A DNA stretch of 64,000 bases, taken from NCBI RefSeq assembly GCF_044357945.1, contig NZ_CP076563.1, positions 806,001 through 870,000 on the forward strand. Reading direction: 5' to 3'. How positions within the stretch are numbered: the stretch's first letter is position 1; every line of letters begins with the position of its first letter. The notes under the pieces were generated by a model. It made no database searches and was not told the DNA's origin. It saw only the letters and a program-made list of their open reading frames with translations. Of the stretch, positions 42,744-51,854 are shown piece after piece. Source of the stretch: QAND01 sp003150225. GTDB taxonomy: Bacteria; Bacillota; Clostridia; Christensenellales; QAND01. The translations under genes were made by a program, and so were the position numbers.

Positions 42744-43709
42744 TTACTGTGCTACGTCGGTAGCCCGGGACATCATATCCTCGGGAAGCGTCAGGTTCAG
42801 CTCCGCCATCACGTCGCTGTTGATGGTAAGCTGACTCTCCTTCAGCACCTCATAGGGAATCTCGCTGGCCTTGGCCTCACCCTTCAAAACTTTAGCTGCC
42901 ATGCGGCCGGTCTGTTTGCCCAGGTCGATATAATCGAGACCCTCTGCGGCCACACATCCCAGCTTTACCTGCTCGATCTCGCTGCCAAACACGGGAATGT
43001 TCTTTTCCCCAGCAGCATCCAGGATCACGGGCAGAGCGCCCACCACGGTGTTGTCGGTGAGATTGCTGATGCAGTCCACCTTGGTGACCAGGTTATCCAC
43101 GGCAAGAGGCACATCCGCCTGGGTGGCCACTCCCGTATCCACGATCTCAAAGCCATAGTTAGGAGCCAATTCCTTATAGGTAGCGATGGTGGAAATGGAG
43201 TTGCTCTCACTGGTAGTATACAGAATGCCGATTCGCTTGGCATCGGGCATCATGGCCCGGATGAGCTTCAGCTGATCCTCCACCGGCAGCATATCGCTGG
43301 TGCCGGTGATGTTCCCCTCGGTGAGCCCGGCCAACTCTACATCGGTGATAGCGGTAAAGACCACCGGAATGTCGCTTCCTTCAGCGGCGTTATAGGCGGC
43401 CTGGGCCATGGGCGTGGCGATGGCGCAGATCAGATCCACCTTATCGCTAACAAAGGCCTGGGCAATGGTGTTGGTGGTGCTGCCGTCAAAGTTGGCGTTT
43501 TGATACTTTACGGTGAGATTTTCTCCCTCCACGATGCCTTCCTCAGCTAGGCCCAGCAGAAAGCCCTCCCGGCAGTTATCCAGGGAGCCGTGGGGGCCAA
43601 ACTGCCCAATGCCGATGGTGTAATGGTTTTCTGCCTTTTGCCCGCCGCAGCCGGTGAGCATCAAAGCGATGGTGAGTACGGTGCAAAGAATCGCAAATAC
43701 CTTTTTCAT
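42744..43709 (-). CDS. ABC substrate-binding lipoprotein, TrpX-like
   Basis: ATG 43709 (second of two) lies seven bases after GGGAGG. The lipoprotein signal ends IALMLTGCGG. The 321-residue product has the ABC_sub_bind pattern: TIGIGQFGPHGSLDNCREGF, ICAIATPMAQAAYN and IPVVFTAITD. Families with this architecture import tryptophan or tyrosine. The T-box leader with a candidate Trp specifier upstream supports tryptophan. First gene of the three-gene operon. Confidence 0.85.
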   Translation of the reverse strand: MKKVFAILCTVLTIALMLTGCGGQKAENHYTIGIGQFGPHGSLDNCREGFLLGLAEEGIVEGENLTVKYQNANFDGSTTNTIAQAFVSDKVDLICAIATPMAQAAYNAAEGSDIPVVFTAITDVELAGLTEGNITGTSDMLPVEDQLKLIRAMMPDAKRIGILYTTSESNSISTIATYKELAPNYGFEIVDTGVATQADVPLAVDNLVTKVDCISNLTDNTVVGALPVILDAAGEKNIPVFGSEIEQVKLGCVAAEGLDYIDLGKQTGRMAAKVLKGEAKASEIPYEVLKESQLTINSDVMAELNLTLPEDMMSRATDVAQ

Positions 43710-43824
43710 CATAAATCCTCCCAAGAAATCAATTTTATTTTTGTGGTCTTGTTGTTCCATAACATCCTTTTGCGCCCGAGGCGCCACCAATCCGCGCTCA
43801 ACGCGACCACCTCCCTTTCCTTAA

Positions 43825-44097
43825 TAAAAAAAGTCCCAAGCATCTTGCGATGCTTGGGACGAAATACCTTCGCGGTGCCACCCAAATTGGTCCAAAGACC
43901 CACTCTGCCGCATACCATCATATGCGCTCCGATGATAACGGCCCGGATCCCCGTCGGCGCCTACTATGATCTTCGGGCCGCCCTCAAAAGTCCATTCACC
44001 TTCGGGCTCCATACCGCAATCCCACCGCCTGCGGCTCTCTAAGCTGGAACCGGTTGAAAGGCTACTACTCTTTCTCCTCGGTTTCTTTTCTGTTGTT
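43825..44097 (-). promoter_or_regulatory. T-box riboswitch, probably tryptophan-specific
   Basis: The conserved GGGTGGCACCGCG antiterminator bulge lies at 43871-43883 on the minus strand. It is followed by a terminator with arms GTCCCAAGCAT/ATGCTTGGGAC (43833-43860) and a T-run. A long Stem I precedes it. In the specifier region the minus strand reads GGTGAATGGACTTTTGAG, and TGG at 43992-43994 is the best specifier candidate, so uncharged tRNA-Trp would turn on the importer. Confidence 0.88.
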
Positions 44098-44104
44098 GTG
44101 TGTT

Positions 44105-44133
44105 ATCGTAGCACAGCGTTTTTACCCTGTCAA
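44105..44133 (-). promoter_or_regulatory. Promoter of T-box/transporter operon
   Basis: Minus strand TTGACA (44128-44133), 17-base spacer, TACGAT (44105-44110). The start site falls at about 44098, just before Stem I. Confidence 0.7.
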
Positions 44134-44142
44134 CCCCCGATT

Positions 44143-45570
44143 TTATAGAATCTGGATGGCGTCCTGAATGGTCTTTTCCAGGGCTTCCCTGCCGTACTGG
44201 TCCACCTGAGACTTGTCCTTGGCTCCATGGGTCAGGCATCCAGCGCCGCCGATACATCCGCCTACGCAGGCCATCCCCTCGATAAAATTGCCGTTCAACA
44301 CCTTTTTGTTGGCTTTCAAAAGAGCCAGACGACATTCCTCAATCCCATCACAGGCCACCGGCTGGTAGGAAAAATCCTCGATGCCCCGCTCCGCTATGGC
44401 CTCTCGGACGGCATCGCTAAGTCCGCCGCTCCGGGCAAAAATACGCCCATAGTAGGAAGCGTTGTCCAGTACGTCCTCGGGCAGCTCGCTGAGCTCCATA
44501 TCCTGGCTGTCGATAAGGGCCTGAAGCTCCTCAAAAGTCAGCACGCAATCCACGTAAGGCCGGACTTCCTCCCTCTGCGCTTCCATCTTTTTGGCCATGC
44601 AGGGGCCGATGAACACCAGCTTAGCGGTAGGATCGGTGCTTTTGATGTACTGGGCGATGGTTCCCATGGGGGATAGGTTGTGCGAAATATGCTCCTTTAG
44701 CTGCGGAAATTCCTTTTTGATATAATCCACAAAGGCGGGACAGCAGGAGCTGGTCAAAAACCCTTTATCCACCAACTCTTGAGCCTCAGCGTAGGCCACC
44801 ATATCGGCCCCCAAGGCCACCTCCACCACGTTAAAGAACCCCAGCCGCTTGATGGCGGTAATCACCTGGCCCAGCTTTGCGTAAGTAAACTGGCTGGAGA
44901 TGGAGGGCGCCACGATGGCGTACACCTTATAGTTCCGGTTGTTATCGCTCTTTTTGATGAGATCGATGGCGTCCAGGATAAAGGATTTATCCATGATGGC
45001 TCCAAAGGGGCACTGGTACGCGCAGGCGCCGCAGCTGATGCACTTTTCGTTGTTGATGACCGCCACATCGTTTTCGGGGTCCATGGCAATGGCGCCGATT
45101 TTGCACGCCTTTTCGCAGGGACGCTTGCTGTTCATGATGGCACTGTAAGGACAAACCCCAGCGCACCGGCCGCATTCCACGCATTTCTGGGGATCGATAT
45201 GGGCCTTTTTCTGCCGTGGGTCAAAGGAGATGGCCCCCACCGGGCACACCGATGCGCAGCGGTGGGCAATACAGCCCCGGCAGCTATCGGTGACGGCATA
45301 GCTGCTGACAGGGCATTCGTCACAGGCGATGTCGATGACCTCTATGACATTGGGGTTCTCCCGATTGCCGCCTGTGGCCAGCTTCACCCGCTCGGCCAGA
45401 ATGGCACGCTCCTTATATACGCAGCAGCGCATGGTGGGCTTAGGCCCAGGGACAATGGTCTTGGGAATATCCTGAACGGCCTCCACCAGATCCCCGGCAT
45501 AAGCGTGCCGGGCCACTTCCTTTAACACCTGGTATTTGAGGTGCTGTACTTCGGTATCAAAGATTCTCAC
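44143..45570 (-). CDS. [FeFe]-hydrogenase-like protein with ferredoxin domains
   Basis: The GTG start at 45570 lies after GAGGGG. In 475 residues, the N-terminal Cys-rich region contains several 4Fe-4S motifs (CDECPVSSYA, CRGCIAHRCASVCP, CVECGRCAGVCP, CISCGACAYQCP). The H-cluster domain follows, with L1 SSCCPAF, L2 GPCMAKK and L3 GMACVGGCIGGAG, so all H-cluster cysteines are present. No separate large accessory domain. The group is usually called monomeric or sensory type. It ends the rex operon, next to a phosphatase, so redox signalling is likelier than bulk H2 production. Confidence 0.85.
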   Translation of the reverse strand: MRIFDTEVQHLKYQVLKEVARHAYAGDLVEAVQDIPKTIVPGPKPTMRCCVYKERAILAERVKLATGGNRENPNVIEVIDIACDECPVSSYAVTDSCRGCIAHRCASVCPVGAISFDPRQKKAHIDPQKCVECGRCAGVCPYSAIMNSKRPCEKACKIGAIAMDPENDVAVINNEKCISCGACAYQCPFGAIMDKSFILDAIDLIKKSDNNRNYKVYAIVAPSISSQFTYAKLGQVITAIKRLGFFNVVEVALGADMVAYAEAQELVDKGFLTSSCCPAFVDYIKKEFPQLKEHISHNLSPMGTIAQYIKSTDPTAKLVFIGPCMAKKMEAQREEVRPYVDCVLTFEELQALIDSQDMELSELPEDVLDNASYYGRIFARSGGLSDAVREAIAERGIEDFSYQPVACDGIEECRLALLKANKKVLNGNFIEGMACVGGCIGGAGCLTHGAKDKSQVDQYGREALEKTIQDAIQIL

Positions 45571-45724
45571 AACGCTTTCCCCTCTCCCCGGCGAGCAGTG
45601 CCCGCTTCCGTATTGCGCGCCTTCGGTGCGCCCTGTTTCCATGACAAACGCCTTGCCGCTGGCCAGCATAATCGTATAACTTCCGTAGCTTTTCCTCGGC
45701 ATGTCCCCAGGCTCAGCCTGGCCG

Positions 45725-46894
45725 CTAGAAATAGCTGACTTTGATCTGCTTTCCCATCTGCTCCAGGCACCGGGCCAGCTCTTCAATGAGGTTGATCTTG
45801 ATGGCAAAGGTGATGGGCAGATCCGGGTTCTGGTGGGCCGGATTCATGGCCCGCCCCACAAAGAAATTGATGTCGGTGGCTTTCTGGAACAGCTCCCGGC
45901 AGATAAGGCTGGCTCCATCCCGCTTGGTGCTCCAGGCCGGCGTCAAATCCTCTCCGCTCAGATAAGCCTTGGCATATTCCAGAACCTTGCTGATGGTAAT
46001 GACCCCTTCCGTCACCAGATCCACCCCCTCGATAGCGCTGATGGGAGGGATCTCCGGATCCAGATAATCCAGCTTTGGATCCACCGGTTTATTCAGATAC
46101 CGGGACACGATCTTGCTGGTGGTGCCGCCGCAGACGATTTTCTCTCCCTCCTTGGCAAAGAAGAGGTTCATCATCTTGTTATCGTCGGCAGGGTCAGCCG
46201 GCGGCCCAATGACCAGGTTCACTTGCTGGCGCTGGCGGATCTTTACCGCCGCCACAGTGGTATCGTCCCCCGGATGTTCCGCATACAGCTGATTGCAGGC
46301 GTCCACGATGAGGGAAGCGATCACCTTGGCGGAGAGGTTGTCGGAGTAATTGCCCTCGGCATACTGGATGATACTATCCCGCTGCCAGCCAAAGTTGATC
46401 TCCTGGCCTACCCCCGCGTAGATGGCGCCATCGCTCATGGCGATGAGCACATCCTCCTCCATAAGGGGAAAACGGCTTTCATAGATGGTCTTTCCGGATA
46501 TCTCCCGGCTGGTGCGGGGATACTCGTAGTTCTTCCCGTTCCTGAGGCAGATGACCATGGGGTTATCAAACTGGATCAGCTCCACCTCGGTGTTGTCGCT
46601 GATGCGGATGATGGTAAAGGTGGAGTACGCCACCTTGCGCACACTGCAGATGGGCAGGGTGCTGGCCATGGTCTCCACGCAATCGTCCACCGACATGCCG
46701 CTGTCGATCATGGTACACAGGATCTTGCTGGTCAGGGTGGACAGGATGTTCGCCTTTACCCCGCTGCCCAGCCCATCGGCCAGCACCAGGGTGGTCACCC
46801 CGTTTGTAGTGGCCATTTCCACCCGGTCGCCGCAGAGCTGCTCCCCAAATTTATTGATGCTGGCATAGCCGGTATCCGTCCAAAGATTGTTCAT
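45725..46894 (-). CDS. SpoIIE-type PP2C serine/threonine phosphatase
   Basis: ATG 46894 after GAGGTG, 389 residues. Residues 1-220 are a SpoIIE/PP2C domain: LVLADGLGSGVKAN carries the metal-binding Asp-Gly, IAMSDGAIYAG the second Asp-Gly, and HPGDDTTVAAVKI the final metal-binding DD. The C-terminal 170 residues are unassigned, with a CGGTTSKIVSRYLNK element typical of this family in hydrogenase operons. It lies between two hydrogenase-like genes. Such phosphatases are proposed to pass the redox signal on to a phosphorylated target. Confidence 0.85.
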   Translation of the reverse strand: MNNLWTDTGYASINKFGEQLCGDRVEMATTNGVTTLVLADGLGSGVKANILSTLTSKILCTMIDSGMSVDDCVETMASTLPICSVRKVAYSTFTIIRISDNTEVELIQFDNPMVICLRNGKNYEYPRTSREISGKTIYESRFPLMEEDVLIAMSDGAIYAGVGQEINFGWQRDSIIQYAEGNYSDNLSAKVIASLIVDACNQLYAEHPGDDTTVAAVKIRQRQQVNLVIGPPADPADDNKMMNLFFAKEGEKIVCGGTTSKIVSRYLNKPVDPKLDYLDPEIPPISAIEGVDLVTEGVITISKVLEYAKAYLSGEDLTPAWSTKRDGASLICRELFQKATDINFFVGRAMNPAHQNPDLPITFAIKINLIEELARCLEQMGKQIKVSYF

Positions 46895-46904
46895 GGAGCG
46901 CACC

Positions 46905-48566
46905 TCACTTCTGCAGGGTCTCTTTCAAGTTGCTTAGGGCGATCTTGGTCTCGGCGGCGGTCTCCCCCAACAGGGAGGCGATCTCCTGCACCACCCGCAT
47001 CTGCTTGTCGATGACCTTGTCGGTGATCTCCACCGTCTGTTGCCGCAGCTCCCGGTTTTCCTCCTGAACCTGCTCCTGCTCTGTCACATCCCGCATGAAG
47101 CTCACCACGATATGGTACCGCTTGTCATAGACGATGGTCTCCTCCACAAACTTCTTGTACTCGGCGATGTAATGCCGCTTGTTATACACGTTTTTGCCGG
47201 TGAGCACCACATTGAGATAGTCGGTGGGAGAGAGCAGCCGGATCACCGGCTCATGCAGAATATCATTGGGGCTCTTGAGGTTGAACATCTCGCAGGCAGC
47301 GGCATTGATCTGCTCCACCACCAGATCCTCGTTAAGCACAAAGATGCCATTGGGGCTATTGCCAATGATCTTATCCGAGAAGGACTCCGCCTTCTCCTTC
47401 AAATAGGGCAGGCACATGGTAAGGTCCGCCTTCCCCTGGCATACGGCAATGGCCTTTTCCCGGCAGGTGTTATACCCACAGGTGCCGCAGTTGAGCTCAT
47501 GCTCCGGCAGGGTCTTGCCCATTTGGGCCAAAACCTCCCGGATGGCGTCGTTGCCGGGCATCCTCTGATGGATTCCCAGATACGCGTGTTCCTTGTGGAG
47601 ATCTTCCAAATCACAGGCAAAATCGGCTTTTCCACCGTATTCCACCACCTTCATGGCACCGGATACCCGGTGCTGGCCATGCTCCCGGATACAGGGACCG
47701 TTGATACAGCTGCCCTCACAGGCCGACATTTCGATAAAGACATTTTGCAGGCGGCCCTCCTCCAGCTCCCGGAAGGCGGCCACGCAATTCTCCACTCCAT
47801 CGATGGCGATATAGTTGAAGTTTTGGGCGTGGTCCATGGATTTCAGGATCCCGCCGGTAGTGGGGAAGAACCGGGCCCGTTTCCCTTCCTGGGTCTCCCG
47901 GGGCGTCCGCTCAAAGGAGATATCCTTTCGGGCCATCCACTCCCGCAGCTCGTCAAAGGTGAGAACGATATCGGTATGCGCCGAGCCTGCGGCCTCGTCC
48001 TTTTTGCTGATGCAGGGTCCAATAAACACCGTCACAGCGCCGGGATGCTGCTCTTTCATGAGCTTGCAGTGGGCCTGCATGGGGGAAAGCACGTCGGCCA
48101 AGTAAGGCAGCATGGTGGGATAGTATTTCTGAATCAATAGGTTGATGGAATGGCAGCAGGAGGAGATGATGGCCCGGTGCTTTCCGCTGTCCACCAGCTT
48201 TTGATATTCCCGCTTGACCAAATCCGCGCCGATGGCGGTCTCCTCTGCGCCGGCAAACCCCAGCTTTATCAGGGCCTTTTCCATCTCTGCGATGCCCGAA
48301 ACGTCGAAATCCGCAATAAAGGAGGGCGCTACGCTGGCATAAACCGGTTTCCCGGCATTCATGGCCTCCTCCACCAGATGGATATCATCGCGGATCTCCT
48401 TGGCGTTCTGCGGACAGGTCACAAAGCACATGCCGCAGAGGATGCACTCGTCCGGCACAATCTGGGCCTGGCCGTCTCCAAACCGGATGGACTTTACCGG
48501 ACAGTGGCGGATGCACTTATGGCAGTTTTTACAATTGGCTTTTTTCAGCTGCAATACATCGTTCAT
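46905..48566 (-). CDS. PAS-domain [FeFe]-hydrogenase (sensory type)
   Basis: ATG 48566, 553 residues. Order: 4Fe-4S pair (CKNCHKCIRHCP, CILCGMCFVTCP), H-cluster domain with L1 SSCCHSI, L2 GPCISKK and L3 MSACEGSCINGP, then a CGTCGYNTCREKAIAVC 4Fe-4S motif. A PAS domain (about 400-510, IIGNSPNGIFVLNEDLVVEQ) and a coiled-coil tail follow. Catalytic cysteines are kept but L3 lacks the usual GG. This is the architecture of sensory [FeFe]-hydrogenases, thought to report H2 or redox state. Adjacent to the SpoIIE phosphatase. Confidence 0.88.
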   Translation of the reverse strand: MNDVLQLKKANCKNCHKCIRHCPVKSIRFGDGQAQIVPDECILCGMCFVTCPQNAKEIRDDIHLVEEAMNAGKPVYASVAPSFIADFDVSGIAEMEKALIKLGFAGAEETAIGADLVKREYQKLVDSGKHRAIISSCCHSINLLIQKYYPTMLPYLADVLSPMQAHCKLMKEQHPGAVTVFIGPCISKKDEAAGSAHTDIVLTFDELREWMARKDISFERTPRETQEGKRARFFPTTGGILKSMDHAQNFNYIAIDGVENCVAAFRELEEGRLQNVFIEMSACEGSCINGPCIREHGQHRVSGAMKVVEYGGKADFACDLEDLHKEHAYLGIHQRMPGNDAIREVLAQMGKTLPEHELNCGTCGYNTCREKAIAVCQGKADLTMCLPYLKEKAESFSDKIIGNSPNGIFVLNEDLVVEQINAAACEMFNLKSPNDILHEPVIRLLSPTDYLNVVLTGKNVYNKRHYIAEYKKFVEETIVYDKRYHIVVSFMRDVTEQEQVQEENRELRQQTVEITDKVIDKQMRVVQEIASLLGETAAETKIALSNLKETLQK

Positions 48567-48570
48567 GGGC

Positions 48571-48957
48571 TCAACCTCTTTTTTTGTTTGCCTTTTCCAG
48601 GAACCGCTGATTCTGGATGACGACCCGCTCATGGGTTCCCTCTCCAATGACGCCGGCCCCGTCATAGGCCGTCACGGAAAACGTAAGCCGCCGCCCCGCG
48701 ACCTCGGTCAGGCGGCTTTCACACCAAACCCGCTCCCCCAGAGGGGTGGCGGAACAATGCTGAATGGAAAGGGCGGTGCCTACCGTGCCAAAACCGGGCT
48801 CCAGTTCCCCCGCCACACTGTCCATACAGGCTCCTTCCATCAGGGCCGCCATGGCCGGCGTGGCGTAAACCATCAGGGTACCACTGCCCAGAACGGCAGC
48901 GGTGTTGGCCTCCGTCACCCGATCCTCCCGGTATCCCTTCAATCCAATCTCCAACAT
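48571..48957 (-). CDS. Hot-dog thioesterase, FlK-like
   Basis: A 128-residue single hot-dog domain: VLGSGTLMVYATPAMAALME and GTVGTALSIQHCSATPLGERVW match the fluoroacetyl-CoA thioesterase-like (FlK) group, with the conserved Thr/Glu/His set (T, E, H) in view. It sits five bases before the PAS-hydrogenase start and five after the 2Fe-2S gene. The physiological acyl-CoA is unknown; the coupling to redox genes is conserved-looking but unexplained. Confidence 0.75.
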   Translation of the reverse strand: MLEIGLKGYREDRVTEANTAAVLGSGTLMVYATPAMAALMEGACMDSVAGELEPGFGTVGTALSIQHCSATPLGERVWCESRLTEVAGRRLTFSVTAYDGAGVIGEGTHERVVIQNQRFLEKANKKRG

Positions 48958-48962
48958 CGCCG

Positions 48963-49205
48963 TTACACCTGGCTGGCGATGTACCGGTCGAAGATCTGCT
49001 CAAAGTTCTCCTTGTTGACCCCGCTGATGATCTCGTCCTCCACCTTGATGGACACTCCGTCAGTGCATTTCCCTAAGCAGAAAGCGGCGGACAGGTTGAC
49101 CTTTTCCTCCAAGCCCCGGTCCCGGAGGGCGTCCTTCATCAGCATGATGATGTCATAGGACCCCTTAAGATGGCAGGAACTCCCCACACAAACGTACACG
49201 TTCAT
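48963..49205 (-). CDS. Thioredoxin-like [2Fe-2S] ferredoxin
   Basis: An 80-residue protein with the NuoE/HydC C-terminal fold: VYVCVGSSCHLKGS gives the first cysteine pair and AAFCLGKCTDGVS the second, a C-x4-C...C-x3-C set ligating a 2Fe-2S cluster. Usually delivers electrons from NADH or ferredoxin. Between rex and the thioesterase, 39 bases after rex, so same operon. Confidence 0.88.
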   Translation of the reverse strand: MNVYVCVGSSCHLKGSYDIIMLMKDALRDRGLEEKVNLSAAFCLGKCTDGVSIKVEDEIISGVNKENFEQIFDRYIASQV

Positions 49206-49244
49206 AGAAAAACCTCCTAGCGCTGTATTTTGCTCAATCCACGT

Positions 49245-49889
49245 TCAGGACATCGAAAGCCGTTCCTCCAGGCGGGTGGATAACACCGCCAGAGAGGCCG
49301 CGATGTCCTCATTTTGCACGATCACATCGTCGGGCGCCGTCAAATGGACCGGCGCAAAGTTCCATACCGCCAAAACACCGCAGGCCACCAGCTGATCGCA
49401 GACCGTCTGGGCCGCCGGCGCCGGCACGGTGATGATCCCCAGCCGGGCTTTCAGCCGCCTGCAAAGGGAGGCCAACTGCTCCATGGGATACACCTCCCGC
49501 CCGTCCTCCAAAGGGGCTGGGTGGGCGTCAAAGGCGGCGATGATGTTCAGCCCATAGTTGGAGAATCCTTCATAGGATAACAGGGTCCGGCCCAGCTGGC
49601 CCACCCCCACCAAAACCGCGTCCTTGGCGTTGTTATAGCCCAAATACTCCTCTAAGTCGGAGATCAGCATCCCCAGGGGGAACCCGGTTTTAGGGCGGCC
49701 GCTGGCGCTCACAGCCGCAAGATCCTTCCGCACCTGGACGGCATTCAGCCCCATATCCATGGCAACGGCCGAGGCCGAAATATATTCCGCCCCCTCCCTG
49801 CGCTTACCCCGCAGATAATTGAGATATCCCGGCAGACGCTGCAAGGTGGGCTTGGGCACGCTCTGCCCTCCCGGCACGGCTCTGTTCAT
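49245..49889 (-). CDS. rex: Redox-sensing repressor Rex
   Basis: ATG 49889 is six bases after GGAGG; ATG 49895 abuts it. The 214-residue product has an N-terminal winged helix (KPTLQRLPGYLNYLRG, SASAVAMDMGLNAVQVRKDL) and a Rossmann domain with VLVGVGQLGRTLL binding NADH. Rex releases DNA when the NADH/NAD+ ratio rises. It heads the hydrogenase-phosphatase operon, so it probably regulates it and itself. Two conserved Rex features, the VRKDLA and GxGxxG-like motifs, are clear. Confidence 0.93.
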   Translation of the reverse strand: MNRAVPGGQSVPKPTLQRLPGYLNYLRGKRREGAEYISASAVAMDMGLNAVQVRKDLAAVSASGRPKTGFPLGMLISDLEEYLGYNNAKDAVLVGVGQLGRTLLSYEGFSNYGLNIIAAFDAHPAPLEDGREVYPMEQLASLCRRLKARLGIITVPAPAAQTVCDQLVACGVLAVWNFAPVHLTAPDDVIVQNEDIAASLAVLSTRLEERLSMS

Positions 49890-49901
49890 CCCCATCCTCC
49901 A

Positions 49902-49953
49902 ATCGATATTTTTTTATCGATATAATTATACTGATTGTTTTGCCCCGCGTCAA
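49902..49953 (-). promoter_or_regulatory. rex promoter with overlapping inverted repeat
   Basis: Minus strand TTGACG (49948-49953), 17-base spacer, TATAAT (49925-49930). Just downstream, over the start site, lies an inverted repeat ATCGATA-N6-TATCGAT (49902-49921). It is a natural repressor site, although it does not match the usual Rex consensus TTGT(T/G)AA. Confidence 0.7.
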
Positions 49954-49971
49954 TCGTCAGCGGGCAAAAAC

Positions 49972-50640
49972 TCAGTCCTTTTCCTTTTGGCCGCCCCAGT
50001 CCGCCACCGGCAGGTTCCAACGGTACCGGGCAGCCAGAAAGCGAATCAGGATGATCACGGCGGCAGCGGTGATCATGGCCACAAAGCCCTGCATCCTCCG
50101 CCAAAGCAGCACATAAGCCAGGGCGCCCAGGATGGAAGCGCTGGCATAGACCCGCTTATACAACACCACCGGGGTGACCCCTGCCAGCACATCCCTGAGG
50201 ATACCGCCCCCCACCCCGGTGACGACCCCCACGAACACCAGAAGAAAGCCGTTGTCCCCATGGCCTCCCTGGATGGCGGTGTTGACCCCGATGACGGTGA
50301 ACATCCCAAGACCGATGGCATCAAAGGCGTTGATGGCCTTCCAGTACAAAGCACGTATCATCGCCCGGTTTCGAAAGGGAACCCGTCCAAGATAGGCCAC
50401 CAAAAACACCAGGAGAGCGGTAGCCGTTGCCACCGCCACATAGAGGGGATTGCGGAACATAACGGGAGGGACGTTGCCTAAAAGCAGGTCTCGCAGCATA
50501 CCGCCTCCCACGGCGGTGGTGATGGCCAGAAGCCATACGCCAAATACATCCATCCGCTTTTCGATTCCCACCATGGCCCCAGAAAAAGCAAAGGCCACGG
50601 TGCCCACCAGCTCGGTAATGAGGATGACGGTCTGCTCCAT
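49972..50640 (-). CDS. TRIC-type cation channel family protein (UPF0126)
   Basis: A 222-residue membrane protein with about seven helices arranged as two similar halves, each with a glycine-rich motif: TAVGGGMLRDLLLG and TGVGGGILRDVLAG. These duplicated GGGxxRD motifs define the prokaryotic TRIC/YadS family, potassium-conducting trimers. Likely monocistronic; it ends 19 bases upstream of the rex promoter. No regulatory site is evident. Confidence 0.88.
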   Translation of the reverse strand: MEQTVILITELVGTVAFAFSGAMVGIEKRMDVFGVWLLAITTAVGGGMLRDLLLGNVPPVMFRNPLYVAVATATALLVFLVAYLGRVPFRNRAMIRALYWKAINAFDAIGLGMFTVIGVNTAIQGGHGDNGFLLVFVGVVTGVGGGILRDVLAGVTPVVLYKRVYASASILGALAYVLLWRRMQGFVAMITAAAVIILIRFLAARYRWNLPVADWGGQKEKD

Positions 50641-50857
50641 AGCGATCCCTCCTATTCCTAGAAAGCTCGGTCGATTCCAGCCGAAACCGCTCTCATTTTA
50701 TCGAATCTTCCCGCCAAACACAACCGGGATTTCATGGGGATTTTCCGCCATCTTTCCCTTGCGGTAAAAGGCGCTGTCAAGGCCCCTGTGGTTGTGGTAT
50801 AATATCCGCCAGAACCAAATTCCCAAAGCAGCGCTTTCCGGGGAAAAGGAGTTACCC

Positions 50858-51718
50858 ATGAAAAAAGGCAGCGGAAGAAGGGGCGGGCTGGGCATCGTGC
50901 TGTTGGCTCTGCTGGCCCTTTTGATTGGATATTTGATCTGGGAAAACAGCGGATTTTCCGTTACCGATTACACCTACCAAACCCGTTCTGTACCGGATGA
51001 GCTGGACGGCATGAAGATCCTATTGCTCACCGATCTTCACAACAAGGAGTTCGGGGAGAACAACGAAGCGCTTCTGGACGCTATCCGGGAAGGAGCGCCC
51101 GATCTCATCGCCATCACCGGCGATCTTATCAGCCGGAACGACACCGACCTTGCCCCCGCTGTAAATCTGGCCAAGGCCTGTACGGAGATCGCCCCGGTGT
51201 ACTATGTCACCGGCAACCATGAAAGGCAGTCCTCCCTTGGCGCCCAGCTCATCGCCCAGCTGGAGGAGGCCGGCGTGACGGTTCTCATGGACGAGGCCGC
51301 CACCGTTTCCTATGGGGAGGGCAAGCTTTCCCTCTGGGGCATTTCCGACGACCTCCAGGCCTATGAAAAGGAACACCCCCAGGAGGAGCAGCTCTCCTTC
51401 ACCCTGTCCCGGCTGCGGCTGGAGGGCAACCAGCGTTTTCGCATTCTTCTTGCCCACGAGCCCCAGTTTTTCTCCACCTATGCCAAAAGCGGCGTGGATC
51501 TGGTCCTCAGCGGCCATACCCATGGAGGGCAGTTCCGAATCCCCCTCATCGGCGCCGTCTATTGCCCCGACCAGGGCTTTTTCGCTAAATATCAGTCCGG
51601 GGTATACACGGAGGGGGACACCACCATGTATCTCAGTCGGGGACTGGGCAGCAGCACCATCCCCTTCCGCGCCTTCTGCCGGGGGGAATTGGTCTTTATC
51701 ACCCTTAAGGCAAAGTGA
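50858..51718 (+). CDS. Membrane-anchored metallophosphoesterase
   Basis: ATG 50858 after AAAGGAG; a TATAAT at 50799-50804 is a likely -10. The 286-residue product has an N-terminal helix (GLGIVLLALLALLIGYLIW) and a calcineurin-like domain: LLTDLHN, AITGDLIS, YVTGNHE, LLAHEPQF and LSGHTHGGQF supply the five metal-binding blocks. Its YkuE-like layout suggests action on membrane lipids or surface phosphoesters. No operon partner; bsh follows after 136 bases. Confidence 0.9.
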   Translation: MKKGSGRRGGLGIVLLALLALLIGYLIWENSGFSVTDYTYQTRSVPDELDGMKILLLTDLHNKEFGENNEALLDAIREGAPDLIAITGDLISRNDTDLAPAVNLAKACTEIAPVYYVTGNHERQSSLGAQLIAQLEEAGVTVLMDEAATVSYGEGKLSLWGISDDLQAYEKEHPQEEQLSFTLSRLRLEGNQRFRILLAHEPQFFSTYAKSGVDLVLSGHTHGGQFRIPLIGAVYCPDQGFFAKYQSGVYTEGDTTMYLSRGLGSSTIPFRAFCRGELVFITLKAK

Positions 51719-51854
51719 GCAACAATAGCAAATCCTTTCTTGTTGAAAGCCGCAGCAAAGAGCTGCGGCTTTCCTTTGCGTTCAGTGAAACGCGGATCGC
51801 GCGTATAACATCCAGCGGAAAAGGCACAAACTGGATCAACGGAGGTGTTTTTTT

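Noticed and set aside
45588..45625. Small gene between phosphatase and hydrogenase
   Set aside because: Only a repeat-like GC-rich stretch and a short hairpin at 45706-45721; no frame with a ribosome site.
45701..47014. Plus-strand 437-codon frame
   Set aside because: Antisense to the SpoIIE-type phosphatase, which has clear motifs.
47040..48140. Plus-strand 366-codon frame
   Set aside because: Antisense to the PAS-hydrogenase, whose cysteine motifs are unmistakable.
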